From assembly GCA_959347315.1 (NCBI GenBank), contig OY365810.1, positions 23,854,304-23,918,303 of the forward strand: 64,000 bases of DNA. The letters are read 5' to 3'. The notes under the pieces were generated by a model. That model ran no database searches, was not told where the DNA came from, and was given only the letters and a program-made list of their open reading frames with translations. Shown piece after piece: positions 13,360 through 26,323 of this stretch. How positions within the stretch are numbered: position 1 is the stretch's first letter; the number at the start of each line of letters is the position of its first letter. The translations under genes and the position numbers were made by a program. Source of the DNA: Bimastos eiseni. Its lineage: Eukaryota; Annelida; Clitellata; Crassiclitellata; Lumbricidae.

Positions 13360-13660
13360 CATGTATGTATGTATGTATGTACGCGTGTTTATATATATGC
13401 ATGTTTGTATGCATGTACGTATGCACGTGTGCATGTATGTATGGGTGTATGTATGTATGTGTGTAAGTAAGTACGTAAGTAAGTAAGTAGGTATGTATGT
13501 ACATACGTACGTACGCACGTACGGACGGACGGACGGATGGACCCACGCACGCATGTATGTACCTATGCATGTATGTGTGTATGTATGTATGTATGTATAT
13601 ATGTATGTATATATGTATGTATGTATGTGTGTATGTTTGTATGTACAAAGAAATCTGTTT
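13360..13660. repeat. GTAT-based degenerate array
   Basis: GTAT units with GTAC, GTAA and GGAC variants. All overlapping open frames are shadows. Confidence 0.93.
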
Positions 13661-14239
13661 GAGTGAGTGCACATATATAAATTTCTGGCGAAGCGGAAAG
13701 GGTCATCAATCACATTCGGATAATGTCCAAGTGAGCAATGAAGCGGAAGCAATGGCTAGGAACCAACATACTGGAAAACACGATCAGCACATACAAAGAT
13801 TATGGTGACCGACGGATGGCCTTAGCCTTAACTCCAATCCTATACAACCGGAGGCTTAACCCTATGGCTGCCCTACACAGAATTGCTATACCCTGCATGT
13901 AACTGCCACCGAAACTTCTCTGATGGGTCCTTTACCTGGCGGCAGCGTACTTTAGTTTTAGACTGCGATAGATGTCACGATTTATGACGTCACTCGCGAG
14001 ACTTAGCTGAGATTTTGTCGAGATTGGTGTCTTATGATGTCATATGGCGCAGAGGTTTATGCTTTGCTTTGGTTGGACGTATGATCCCCATCTGGTCTTT
14101 GGACATTTACAAAAGGGACATTTATTAATGGGAGACTGTCGCCTCCTAAACCCATCCGCTACATCATCTTCAGCATCATCGCACAGATACGCCCAGCATC
14201 AAGTTCCGCAATCATTATACGTAAATACATGCACGGCTG

Positions 14240-14640
14240 CACACATACATACATGCACACGTACAAACGTACACATATACATACATACATACATACATAC
14301 ATACATACATGCATACATACATACATACATACATACATACATACATACATACATACATACATACATGCATACATACATGCATACATACATACATGCGTGC
14401 ATACATACATACATACATACATGCATGCATACATACATACATACATACATACATGCATACATACATACATACATACATGCATACATACATACATACACGC
14501 ATACATACATACATACATGCATGCATACATACATACATACATACACGCATACATACATACATACATGCATGCATACATACATTCATACATACATACATGC
14601 ATACATACATGCATGTAAGCAAGCATTCACACGAACGTAT
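14240..14640. repeat. ATAC tetranucleotide array with ATGC variants
   Basis: About 400 bases of ATAC units, interrupted regularly by ATGC/ATGCATGC. Open frames of up to 269 residues here are HTYI or MYVC shadows. Confidence 0.96.
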
Positions 14641-15184
14641 GCATACTTTGATACATACATGCGCGCGTGCATACATGTAGGCCTACATATATTTTATATA
14701 AAATGCACATATACTAAGCATGTTCATGCACGCATACATACATACTTATATAATGTATTGCATTGTTTGTGTGTATACGAATTGTTACATGTAGAAATAC
14801 TGATATGTACATACATACATACTTCTGTGTTGACGACATCTACTTCGAACTAACTATAAATAAAGATAAGTAGAAGTTATTGCACATTTATTGAGATTAC
14901 TAAGCATGCAAATCCCTTGAAAAGGTATGCATAGACCTATATGGGCTTATACTATATACAGATGCATTCAGGAATGCGCCTTTCCTAACGTATAGTCATA
15001 ACTTTTTATGGTAGACCTGGTGGAAGTTGAAGTAAGCTGCATAAGTCAGACCAAAGGACTCTAGATTACCGGACTGGTTACTCGTCCAATTTCCGTGTAG
15101 GGCCTACGCGTGTTACACTCAAACATAGATATCACCCCAATCCAAAGTTATTTGAATATATGAATATATTCTAAAATTCTTTCT

Positions 15185-15325
15185 GGCAGTCTCTCATCCT
15201 CTTTTGCTTTCCTCAAAACCTTCTTCTCGCGGGGCCTTTCGCACTGGCAGCGCTTCTGGACGGTTTACCCTACTAGAGGCGCTTTATAAATGCTCAAATA
15301 CAATGAGAAATGTGCTGTACAATAC
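15185..15325 (+). pseudogene. LINE 3' terminal fragment
   Basis: Reads SSKPSSRGAFRTGSASGRFT then LLEALYKCSNTM, closely matching the 3' end of the fragment at 1646-2270. It ends GAGGCGCTTTATAAATGC. Confidence 0.65.
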
Positions 15326-15329
15326 AATA

Positions 15330-17770
15330 CACTATGATGTTTTAAACCTTCAACGGCATTTAATTTATTTCGCTGACAGTTATTCGTCAATTTATCTGCA
15401 TAGCTAAAATTTTAATGAACCAGCTTGTTATGTCAAAAAGATGTGAAAATTCTCGCTCCCGATTATCGCTCGAAAACTAGTGACACGAAGGATATTCGTC
15501 CTTGGGTCAGACCATGACAACGAGAAACGATATTTAAGAACAGCAATATGACCATCGAGCGTGACACAAGGGCCTTAAAAACATACATTACAAGAACTAT
15601 ATGAAATGGAAAAGACAGCGCAATAAAATAAGGGTTACCGTTAGAGAGGAGGACAATGAATGCAGTGAACACGAGAGGCTGAATGTAACTCGACAGGGAG
15701 TCATATTAACTCCATTTATATGGTAATTGCCTCAAGTAATCTTAGAGTGTGTACATAACCTGTCAGCTCTTAACACAGACCGACCGCTGACGTTCGTTCA
15801 CCTGCAGTCAAGAGCGAGCGATGCCGCACAGATCGCCTGCAGTTAGCAGAGGCATTGATTCACTGCATATTGCATGAGTAAAAGACCATATACAGACTAC
15901 AGACTAAAGACTATAGACTATAATAGACTATAGACTATAGACTATATAGTCTGACGGTGATATTCCAGCAAATGCCTCTGACGTCGAGTGTTTGCATCAG
16001 CTCAAGCCCCGGGTTGTGTTACACTGGCTGCCAGAGCATGCGGTGGGTCCTGTTGCAAGGTCATAAGGCGCTAAAGTAAGTCTCCGAATACATACACACA
16101 TATACACAAAATTACACTCATACATATATACATAGGGCCTTCATATTCACAGTTATATAGGCATGTGTATGCATATACATATATAGCAATACATGCATAC
16201 ATACATACATACATACATGCATGCACGCGAAAAGTGTACTTGCATGCGCACATATGCACAGAATCAGGCACATAATTATATTATATAGATGCATATGAGC
16301 TGGGGCCAAAGCCTTAGCGCCAGTGTTGAACAGATATATGTACATATACACTGAGTATAGACCTACAGCTGATTGGTTACGCGCGGCACATGAGAGGACT
16401 GAGGCGGCTTCTTTGTTTCCTAAGAGCGATTAAATGAGACGGAGCAATTCCAAGTCTTATCGACCTGCGTTGGTGCATCTGCGGTTGTAGGCGGCTGATT
16501 CACTGTAAGCGCCCGGTCCTTTGATCAATCAAGAAGCGTTGGATCATTGGTCGCTTCGATAATCCTCTTCGATTAAACGTCGTCAATATATGCACCAAAG
16601 GATCCGTGCAGACTGAGCCAACAAATGCGCTCTGCTCGTCAAACGAGACTAGCGTGTCATTACCGACGTAATGTAGGGTGAAAATAATTCTGTAGGGCAT
16701 ACAAGACCGATCTTAGGTTGAGAGGATCGTTGGAAATCAAAGAGCGAGGGTAAAGAGGAGACGGATAGACCAACAGATTGGATATATAATCTATTATATG
16801 TATATAAAACACTTGCATATATATATTATATATATATATTATATATATATATATTATATTATATATATATATTATATATGAATATACAATACATGCGATG
16901 CGCTGTAAACTCTATGACGAGTGATTACCAGGATTGGCACTGATTAAACAATACTCGATTGGTTAATATCTTAAATTCAACTTCGATTAGTTTATTGAAT
17001 TCGATTAATTTGATAGCTGTTATGTAGAGCGTGGAAAATATACAATCACTAAGCCGTGTTACTGTATACTTTCTTTGCCAAGAACACTTCAGTTGCTGAA
17101 GGTGATTCGTCAACGATGTGTTTGAATCAGAACAAGCGAATTGTTTATTGCGATGAAAGTAGTGTAATTTTGTCGCCATCTTCAACTTTTCATTAGCAAT
17201 CACCCTAGCAGAAACTAATCGCCTGTTTTCTACTCAACCGATTCATATTAGCACAGTACGCCATAATTGTCCGTTTTTAAAAAGCATTATTCAAACAAGC
17301 CGAAATTGAGCGATTAGTTTTTAAATAATCGTTAATATCAGTGCCTTTATAATTACAGGTCTACTATGCATTGTTGGCGTATTTGTTAAACTTTGTTTGA
17401 GACTTTAGCCTAACTTATACCATAAGTCTAAGTTAGATTCTTCAGTGTTGTCTGGGTCTACTCATAGGCCCCTTTCATTGGCCATTTCGCACTGGATGTA
17501 GGCCCATAATCTCGCCTCGCTTAGACCGATTGCCGAGTTAAACAATTTATCGTCGATCGAGTGATTCTGTCAACTCTTTTAATTTAGAGTTTCAACAAAA
17601 CGTCTCCGATTTTTTAAGTGAGTCCCTTTGTTCGTCTTATTCGTCACAAGGTTCAGTTGCGATAGCTGTCAATCAGCGTTTGAATGACTGTCTTCCTCTC
17701 CGTGTAAGTCGGTCAATCTACAGTCTTGGCTACATGTATATGGTTCCATGTCGTCGTTAGCAGTACTACC
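15330..17770. other. Intergenic or intronic, no gene seen
   Basis: Contains an AGACTAT run (15896-15955), a short ATAC run (16195-16220) and TA-rich runs (16815-16880). No frame with recognisable motifs. Confidence 0.5.
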
Positions 17771-17779
17771 TTTTAAATT

Positions 17780-17975
17780 ATCTTATTCTAATGATAGAAT
17801 GAAATATTCGAATTGTTAAAGAGTTGAGAATCATCAGCGTATTGCTGGACCGTTTTATCATGCATGCTTGCAATTTGACAAAAATAAGCCTAGTGAAGAT
17901 TGAAACAATGGTCGGTATAAGGACTGAATGCGGTGAACTCATGACACCTATAAAGGACAGCAACAGGGTCACTGG
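17780..17975 (-). pseudogene. Possible LINE reverse transcriptase remnant
   Basis: One minus-strand frame reads QYADDSQLFNNSN, resembling the catalytic YADD box of non-LTR reverse transcriptases. The surrounding frame is broken, so the call is tentative. Confidence 0.35.
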
Positions 17976-18059
17976 GTCAGTTTATTGCAACTTGTCACGT
18001 ACTGCTGCGCTAACTTAAAATTGCAGAGATAATATTATGTTATTTCGTTACGAAAACAA

Positions 18060-18103
18060 CCTTCTGTTACGAAACAACAATTATGTTGTTTCGTAACAGA
18101 AGG
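18060..18103. repeat. Perfect 20-bp hairpin
   Basis: CCTTCTGTTACGAAACAACA and its exact complement, separated by ATTA. Confidence 0.9.
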
Positions 18104-18975
18104 CTAAACAGTATAATATAAGGCAGCATAACAATATTATAATATCAGAGATCACAACTATCGTAATACCAAGCAACACAATACAACACCAGACAATACA
18201 ATGCAATATTAAACAGTAAAATACAATGCCAGACAAAACAATTCTGATATCACGACAAAAACAATGCCATAAAGTACAATGCCACATAAAACAGCAAAAT
18301 ACATACACCCCAATATGCCTAATAATACAACGAATGCCGTGTGACATAATATAATGCAAACGAAAAAATTTCGTCGAAATTTTGTGTGTGCATGCGAACT
18401 TGCTGCCATGTTTCCCAGATGCAGGAAGTGCATCGTTAGCATTTCAACTCATCTGTCTACTTCTTCGTGACGTATATATAAAGGTCATATTATATATATA
18501 ATCCTATACTTGAATACAATGGTGACATCTCCGAATATAAGCTATAGCTACCATCTTAGACGTCTGCGGTATATAAAAAGCGTAGAGCTTTTGCGGCCGA
18601 AACTTCGGCCTCTCAACTCACGAAAAAATCACATGTACACAATTCTGTGTCTCCCACTGTGAAGACCAAGTGGCTAGCGTAGCGAACATTCACTGCACCG
18701 TAGCCAATGGGTTTCGATTAAAGAGACAGAGAGCCACTGAGTCACGCGAAGAAGATGCATATATAACCTCAATATACTCAATTGTTTCACCGTATTAAGG
18801 AGTACCTCGAAAACCGATTTTCTGGCTGACTACCTAGCCACTGGACCATGACGGCATTGTTTTGTGTATCCTACAAAAGAATTTAGTCCCATTCGAAAGA
18901 ACGACTCGGAGACTAAGTCTGTATGGTATGGCAGAGATCATCTTCTTCCTAAAGCTCAATAGTGTATGCAATATT

Positions 18976-19474
18976 CAGGGGCGGATCCAGACCATCTAGT
19001 AAGGGGGGCGATTTTTAGGTTTTAGTGGCAATCGCAGGCAAGCCCACAAATCGTAAAACTTGTTTACTTTTTTTTCTTTGAGTATCATTCTTCTACTGTC
19101 TTAATCTATGTAATGTAACTATGATGTGATTGAGCGTTTTGCGAAGTCGGGAAATCGTAAACTAGATTTTGTGTTATAAATTGTTAAAATAATCAACAAA
19201 TCAAGGTTTTATGTACGTTACTAGTCTAACAACTAAACTCTCTAGTCTTCATCAAATGATTGTATTTCAAATTTCAATAATTATAAATTACTTCAAAATA
19301 TAATTTACAACAGTGTATATCTACATTAAAATTGGAACATTTTTGTTGACATTGCATACTTTCTTTATAAAGGGCTGCAAAAGCCAAGTAAAAATCGCTA
19401 AAGAAATTTCTTTCCAAATAATATAAGGGAGGGGGGGCGATCGCCCCCATCGCCCCCCTATGGATCCGCCACTG
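18976..19474. mobile_element. 499-bp hAT-type non-autonomous element
   Basis: Ends CAGGGGCGGATCCA and TGGATCCGCCACTG, with perfect 8-bp target duplications GCAATATT (18968-18975, 19475-19482). G-rich and C-rich blocks lie just inside the ends. No transposase frame remains. Confidence 0.92.
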
Positions 19475-19553
19475 GCAATATTTCTCTTTACAATTCCTAG
19501 CAGGAACCAATATCTCCTTAAGAGATTTAACCCTAATAGATCGCGACCGTAAC

Positions 19554-19799
19554 CGTACATACATACATACATACATACATGCATACATACATACATACAT
19601 ACATACATACATACATACATACATACATACATGCATGCATACGTACATACATACATACATACATACATACATACATACATACATACATACATACATACAT
19701 ACATACATACATACATACATACATACATACATACATACATACATACATACATACATACATACATACATACATACATACATACATACATACATACATACA

Positions 19800-19829
<30 letters not shown>
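19554..19829. repeat. ATAC tetranucleotide array, about 275 bp
   Basis: Nearly pure ATAC with a few ATGC variants near 19580 and 19630. Overlapping open frames are shadows. Confidence 0.97.
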
Positions 19830-19834
<5 letters not shown>

Positions 19835-20095
19835 GCGTCATAAAATGGATTTCGTGAATATCCATTTGCACAAATACTAATAGACTGCTGCAGTGAATTT
19901 ATAGGAATCCGGAAGCAGTGCTTAGTGACTTAGGTAAAAATTCGATGAGTGTGGAATTCGTGGTCGCTGTGTAGCCTAAGTCCTCGTTATTGACTCCCAT
20001 GGGCGACGACTGATCGTGCCTACCTGTTTCGATCGTCGCCTGAATCTATACATGTACGAGCAGCGATGAATGCGATGAGTAGGAAAGCCACTTAC

Positions 20096-20245
20096 CGTTT
20101 TGTCCTTGATGCGAATGGCGTCGAATATCTTCCATACCATTTCCGGTCCTCCGCTGGCCACCTGACGACCGAGCTCGAAGTGCTTCGTGATTGGATTCGA
20201 ATTGTCCGTAATCAGACTCTGCTTGATGAGGCTGAGCACATCCAT
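20096..20245 (-). CDS. SCYL2: SCYL2-like pseudokinase, first coding exon (partial gene)
   Basis: SCYL2 proteins are kinase-like scaffolds that act in clathrin-coated vesicle traffic. This 150-base exon gives 50 residues: MDVLSLIKQSLITDNSNPIT, KHFELGRQVASGGPEMVWKI, FDAIRIKDKT. It lines up with the SCYL2 N-terminus recalled from vertebrates (NPVTREFDVGRHIASGG then AWKIFNGTKKSTKQ), directly before the pseudokinase domain. The ATG has a fair context (GCAGAATGG), and a CpG-rich leader lies upstream. The exon ends at a consensus donor, ACG|GTAAGT, in phase 0. No second exon was found at lower coordinates, so the rest of the gene lies behind a long intron or outside the window. The N-terminal match is short, so another SCY1-like family member is the main alternative. 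Confidence 0.72.
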
Positions 20246-20700
20246 TCTGCCGCCGCCGCTGCCTCCTCAGGGCACCAACCGTTGGTCGTCGTCGTCCGGC
20301 TGCTGACGCTCGTTAGCGACTCAGACTCTGACCACCGCTGCAGGCGGTGACCGACATATTCAGACTTAGAACGGGCCTGCAAGACAACTCCTTGACGAGT
20401 CGAAAGACAGTCAGAGACGCAGACAGACACACAGACAGAGACTGAGAATTAGGAGGTGATAGTTCCTTGACTATGCCCTACAGTCATGGCAGAGTCTGCA
20501 ACCTTTCGAAGACCTCACCGATTCGCAGCTTCCTCTGGATTTTATTGCCAACTTTACTAGAAGACGCCTGGCGCCCCCACCGACTGCCAACTAGTCGCCT
20601 GGCGCCCCCACCGACAATGACGACGACGTCAACACCGCCAACTATTCGATCACCGCCTAAGCGTGCTCGATTAATCCGAGTCACGTCTTCCACTTATCCA
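20246..20700 (-). promoter_or_regulatory. CpG-rich leader and promoter region of the SCYL2-like gene
   Basis: About 18 CpG dinucleotides fall in the 175 bases above the ATG, far above the surrounding AT-rich DNA, with GCC/GTC triplet runs. Further up, a 20-base unit CGCCTGGCGCCCCCACCGAC occurs twice between 20566 and 20615. No TATA box was seen. Confidence 0.4.
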
Positions 20701-20832
20701 CGATATTAGGTCTCTTTTCACGGACTCATAGCCCGTGGTTGCGAGCGACGAATTAGGACTGCGTGGATTACCGTCGACTGCGGCAGACGAAGCGATGGGG
20801 AGATTCTCTGCCCGATATTTTCATTTGTGATG

Positions 20833-20890
20833 CTTCACATGGAGATGGAATGATCCCTTTTCATGTGGAGATGGAAGGATCCCTTTTCGC
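20833..20890. repeat. 27-bp tandem duplication
   Basis: CATGGAGATGGAATGATCCC and its close copy CATGTGGAGATGGAAGGATC lie head to tail. Confidence 0.75.
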
Positions 20891-20899
20891 CGCCGGAAA

Positions 20900-22020
20900 T
20901 TGTCGAACGTGATCACTTTCCGTTCGACTGATGTGCGAATTCTGAGTCATCAAAACGATTTTTACTCGACGCCTCTAACGTCGTTATTTTCATAAGTCTT
21001 TTGAAGCCGTCCTACTTCTGCCTGCGAAGGATTAGAGCCGTGACTATATCTGACTCGTGACTTCTGTATCGCGGTGTCGTATACAGAAGTCGTCAAAAGT
21101 CGTACAGCGATTGCAAAACATTCTACTTAGTCTTCTAAGACATGCGCAGAACCCTTACGAGAATATAATAATCGAGAAGACAGATTTGCGTCGTAATTGA
21201 AACAGAATAATTGCGGATTCTGTTTCATTCATTCACGTCAGACTTGGAGTTTCCTATTGTCTTCTTATCATCATCATCACAGCGTTTGAAATTCCAGGGC
21301 TCTTGCCGAACAGGCTAAACTTGAGACGCTGTCGGACTGAAATATTCCTAACCTTTACACCTACAAAGTATCGAATGTAATTAGTCAAATAATTATGATC
21401 TTTTTAATCAATTGCTAATCGAAAGTTAATGTGGAGTATACCAATAAAATGGGTGTTTTACGCGTCCAGCTGTCGACTAGTGGGGAGGGGGGGCTATTGC
21501 GGACATGGGCACGGAACAGTGTTGATAGTTCGTGTGTTTGGTTATACTCTCTTATAGGAAGCAGTTTGCACAGTACGAGGCCAGGGCCCGTAATGACAGC
21601 ACGAAGAAAATGATGCTTAAGTGGAAGCTGGATTCATGAAAGAATGATGCTTAATTGGAGAAGAAAGCATGTTTGTTGTTCTTATTAAAAATATATTTTA
21701 CAGGGTGTTGACATACTACAGAAATACCATCTTGGAGCCGAATGCTATCATGAGGATCCATGTAACACAAAGAAGGTCTGACACGGACAACATAATTATG
21801 CGGTTCATGTGAGACTCGATATTAAAAGAGACTGATAGAGTAATCGTCACTAATTTACGACACAGCGTATATGATTTGTTTCAATTTGACCCTCGATGTC
21901 TGAAGCAGAATAATTGGAAAACTGTTTATTTGCCGTAACATGAATCAATTGCGATCAAAATAATTGTGAATTATGCCGACAGTCGCCGATTTTAGTAAGT
22001 GACAAACATGACATTATTAT
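20900..22020. other. Intergenic, no gene seen
   Basis: A short direct repeat (AATGATGCTTAAGTGG and AATGATGCTTAATTGG) at 21609-21660; otherwise nothing recognisable. Confidence 0.45.
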
Positions 22021-22024
22021 TCCT

Positions 22025-22540
22025 ATTATTTTTACAGCAGTTTTATATAGCGCCCTTTCAGGGCCTTCTACTCATAAGCGCTCCCAGTCCAACCACGGTC
22101 ATACACGACAGTCTTAAGGCCATAGAAAAACAGAGCAGATTGACCTGTAGGTGTGAGACGCAATGCTACTGGAAGGGCATTCCAGATCACCGGACTAGCC
22201 AGTAATTTAGTAAAAAGCACGGCCTTGTCGGATAGTTGTCCTCGCACGGGGACAAGCAACTCTGCCTGTGCAACAGAACGCAACACACCACGGCGTCCAA
22301 CAGTGACAGTGGAGCAGCAAAGTTCAATCAGGTAGAGGGGCGCCTTGCCCTCAATGCAGCTCCGTACCTGCGCAGAGACATGGTAGGCAATGCGCTGTGT
22401 GGAAAAGGGAGCCAGCGCAGGACATCACGCATGTGCCCAGAGACTCGGTCAAACCCGGCTTATCAAAACCTAGGGATGTGGCCACCCAGTCGGGCGGCCG
22501 TGCGCAATACCCTGTCAAGGCATTTAGGGGAAATGTAGGG
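22025..22540 (-). pseudogene. LINE 3' fragment (reverse transcriptase C-terminus)
   Basis: Minus-strand frames read VLRTAARLGGHIPRF, RDVLRWLPFSTQRIAYHVSA, GKAPLYLIELC, then LRSVAQAELLVPVRG and VIWNALPVALR. This is the standard order of blocks at the C-terminus of CR1/jockey-type LINEs. Frameshifts break it. The 3' end is the TATATAGCGCCC tail. Confidence 0.85.
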
Positions 22541-22613
22541 GACCTGTGTGAATATATTTATATTATATAATAATATATTCACATATCATGTATATTTATT
22601 ACTTATTAAAATT

Positions 22614-22875
22614 GGGACGCGGTGGCGGAGCGGAATGTTCTTTTCCTTACAACCGGAAGGTCGCAAGTTCAAGCCCACCTCAAGTCACTGCGCAGCGACC
22701 TTGGACAAGTTGCTTACCCATAATTGTTGGTCAGGAAAGGAATCGCGAAACTCACTCACTCACTCATCACCCACTCACCCACCCACCCACCCACTTTGCC
22801 TGAGTCCCTACAATTGTTAATTATGTTGAACATTGCTTCCCAATTATCATCCACTAGACGTGAGCTCTGGATTTG
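22614..22875 (+). mobile_element. tRNA-derived SINE, family C
   Basis: The tRNA-like head GGTGGCGGAGCGG with the B-box-like AAGTTCAAGCCC is followed by CCTTGGACAAGTTGCTTA, a body segment reminiscent of conserved animal SINE cores. An (ACTC/ACCC) run lies inside it. Confidence 0.65.
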
Positions 22876-22879
22876 AATG

Positions 22880-25800
22880 TAATGTTGAGCACATTTAACA
22901 ATAAATTGTAAGGACTACCAGACGCATTTTTATCGGTTAAATATTGTCCGCAGAGCGTATAGTCTTTTATAGGTTAGGTATGATGTCTGGGTGTGAATGG
23001 TATGTAGTCACGAAATGGTTGGAGGGGTTAAACTGGATATGGGACACCGTCTCGCATGTATACATGTGTAGGGCTCACGATGTGGATGTTGATTGGGAAG
23101 CTATGTTTAGCCCACATGTAAGAATTGTAAGGACCCGGCAAAGCAGGGTAATTCAGCTGGTGTTCTATATTCGCACGTGTGCCGTGTGTTCTACGACTTC
23201 ATATGATTCTCGAGACTATTGCTTCGCTTTTAAACCATAAACGGAAATTAAAGACAATAAAACTGTCAGACGAGAAGCAAGTACTTTCTCCAGCAGAACA
23301 CTATGACGACGAGTTATGATGCACGTTTCTGTCTGGTGACGGATTTTTGTTCTGCTCAGAAGCGGAAATCAATATCGCATTTCACGCCCTACCCTGATGA
23401 CACTTCACGACAACAATGAACGCAGATTTTACGAGTTACAACTAGATTCGAATTTGTTGGCACTCAACTGCCGGGAGGGGGAGGGAAATAAATGTCGACG
23501 GCCAACGCTCTCAGAACCAGAGGTCGCCACACAATGTCGGTTCTGATTACGTCATCAGTTGAAACCCATGTTCTCTGATGATGAGTGGCTTTGAAAAGGG
23601 ATGGTTGGGTTGTTTGAAAGTGAAGGCATTTCTTCTGACTCGCTTTTATTCCGCGCTCAAGACAGATCTATAGATGTCGTTTAAAGATAAATTGACTGTA
23701 TAAATGGACCCAGACTGTTAAAAAATTGCATGCTACTGCACATTAATGGCTTTTTGAGTATATGGCATGAGCACGTCTTGCACGCTACAACGAACCTGTA
23801 AGACCCCGTGTCACGTTCAGAACCTTTCACAATCATAAAAATTATCCTCTTAAGTAAGCGCTGAAGTCCATAGATCGAGCGTTTTGCAACCTTCGCTCTC
23901 TCTATTTTCGTGTTCACCAGTTGCCTTTTATCGGTTCGTGGGCACGAAGCTTGTCAATTATTCGTCTGAGAAGTTAGAAGTGTTCGCTAGTGTGTCGCAC
24001 AATTTCTTAATGTAGCCAACTGGTTACTTTCGTACAGTGGAATTGATTTTCAAGATGAAGTCTATGCACGAGGAGATACTAATAGACAGCCAAATTAATC
24101 CCGTATATATATAGCGTCGTAAGGAAACCAACATATATATATATATATATTGGACTAGACATAAATACAATGCCCTTATATCGCTATGGTTACTGCTTAT
24201 CTCTCACCAGTTCTTCAATGCTGATAACCGCGAACGGAGTCCGGAGAGAAACGAACTGTATTGATAGGTTTATGAAAGCCAGCCAGACTCTGTTCATCCC
24301 ATGTATACAGTATACAACGGATTTACCTACTCTAGGCCTAAGAAGAGTTAATTAGATATGCCGGTTAAACAGAAGAGTATCTCTCTGTACTGGTAGCAAT
24401 TATGATAAACTTAAACGCGAGCGCCATGGTCCGTTAGCAGTTCGTTGCTAATATCAGCTTCGCCGATGGAGTCATTTTATGTAGGTTGACATTCACATGG
24501 CTAAATTGTAAAATCGATGCATTTGATTGATATTTTCCTTCCGATCACAGACGGGCATAAATATACCTAGTACATCTCGACACTATCCAGATGGTAAACT
24601 GACTGGCCCTCATGAGCGGAATAGCGTCACCGAGCAGCTTTCTACACTATAGTGTAGCCTTTCTAACTGATTCGAAGACAGCACTATAGGTTTACACCAG
24701 ATTCTAAACCTGCAATACAGATTTCTTCAAGCTTCCAATACATTAATACGGTCTTTAACAAGATTCAAATACAACATAAATTTCGACCAGATTCTAAACA
24801 TTGAAACAGCTCTTCACAACTGTTTCATATGTTTCATTATGGCTTTCAACCAGATTCAAAGACAGCGATACAACAGTTTATGAGATTCTGACACATTAAT
24901 GCTGCAATTAATAAAACTAGAATACTGCAACACAGTTTCTACAAGATTATAAAACTATGGCTCGCTCTTCCAAGTCCATTATTAACCGACTGGAACGCAA
25001 CTTCAGCACTGACTTATTCAGACACTAAATGTTTCATTATAATTGTGAACCTACATATACATATATATTTATGTATACATATAGCACATTTTCCACTCTG
25101 TGATAGAACTATTGCACTATACAGCTTTGCATGCACATCTAGCTTCTACTAGTGACCATCACCACCATCATGGTAGTGCTGTGGCTATGGTCAAATAACT
25201 TCACCGATAATCACTTACGATGGATGCACTTACTAGATGACAAAAATATTTAAGCTGTAACAATGACAACGATGACTATGGTGACAGTGGAGTAATGAGA
25301 ACAGATGCTAAACAAATACTGATAATTACATTGTGTCTATAGCGTTGATGTTAACCAGAAAATTTATGCACATAACGAAGAAATGGCATGTTGCCAATGT
25401 TGACCTCAATAATTGTTGATAACGACAGTGTGGTCATCGATGGTGTTAACGTGGGTAACGATGTGACTAAGTACCTATGTTAACACCTATGATGTCAACG
25501 AGAGGCTAGTGTTAGCAACACTGTTGATGAATATTAGGCGTTGATAACATAGCGGATGAATATTGAGATGGTACTATGGAGATGATGTAGACAGCGATGT
25601 CGTTGCCTAGGTAACGATGTATGTGACGGCGAGGTCGCATAATAGCCGAGCGTACGTACGACAGACACGGTCGATGAGCGACACAAACGGACACAGCGAC
25701 ACGGACGCAGCACTTACCCGTCGTGTTATGTAGAGCCAATTGAGACACGCTCATATCTCATCTCAACTCCTCCTCTTCTTCCTTCCTCTCCTATGCCTTG

Positions 25801-26315
25801 CTCTTCATCCTCATTCCCTTCGCTAGAATTCCACGTCCCTCTTCTCCTCCCTCGAACCTCTTCTCTTCCTAATAGTCCTCTTCCTTCTCGTCGCTGAAAG
25901 CTTTCTGGTGACAGTTGCAGTCCTTTGGAGACGAAGGTTGCGCTGCGGCTGCGGCGGCTGCTGCTGAGCTGACCCAACTTACAACTCCTTACTTCGTTGA
26001 GTGCTCTTCTGTTGCGACGGTGACGGGCGACCATCACTCAGGCAGACACGTGCCACCATCTTCCGCAGCATAAGCACCGAGCGCAGGCGCTGCATCCACC
26101 AGCATCTGCTGCTGCAACAGTAACGCAGATTTGGTCACTGGCCAAGCTGCCTTCTGCGTCGGTTGGTCAACGCATGGAAGAGGAACCAACCAAATTACAT
26201 CGGATATAATACGACAGCAGCGTTTCAATTTCTTAAGGATTGTTAAGTTAAGGACGATGCGCATATTTAATTATGTTACAAAACAAACGTAGGCCTTTGC
26301 TAATACCACCGAATC
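22880..26315. other. Intergenic, no confident gene
   Basis: Includes a TA-rich run (24128-24150), a degenerate tandem array at 24650-24960 and a purine-rich coding shadow at 25740-26030 (Arg/Glu-rich frame). Nothing recognised. Confidence 0.45.
24650..24960. repeat. Degenerate tandem array built on CAGATTC words
   Basis: ACCAGATTCTAAAC, AACAAGATTCAAATAC and ACCAGATTCAAAGAC recur at roughly 30- or 60-base spacing with heavy divergence. Confidence 0.5.
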
Positions 26316-26323
26316 GTCGACAC

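Noticed and set aside
14044..14853. Open frame of 269 residues, mostly HTYI repeats
   Set aside because: It is the translation of the ATAC array. Similar frames occur on both strands and in several frames.
25726..26264. Arg/Glu-rich and adjoining minus-strand frames
   Set aside because: They arise from CTTCCT-rich sequence. No ATG context, splice evidence or recognised motif.
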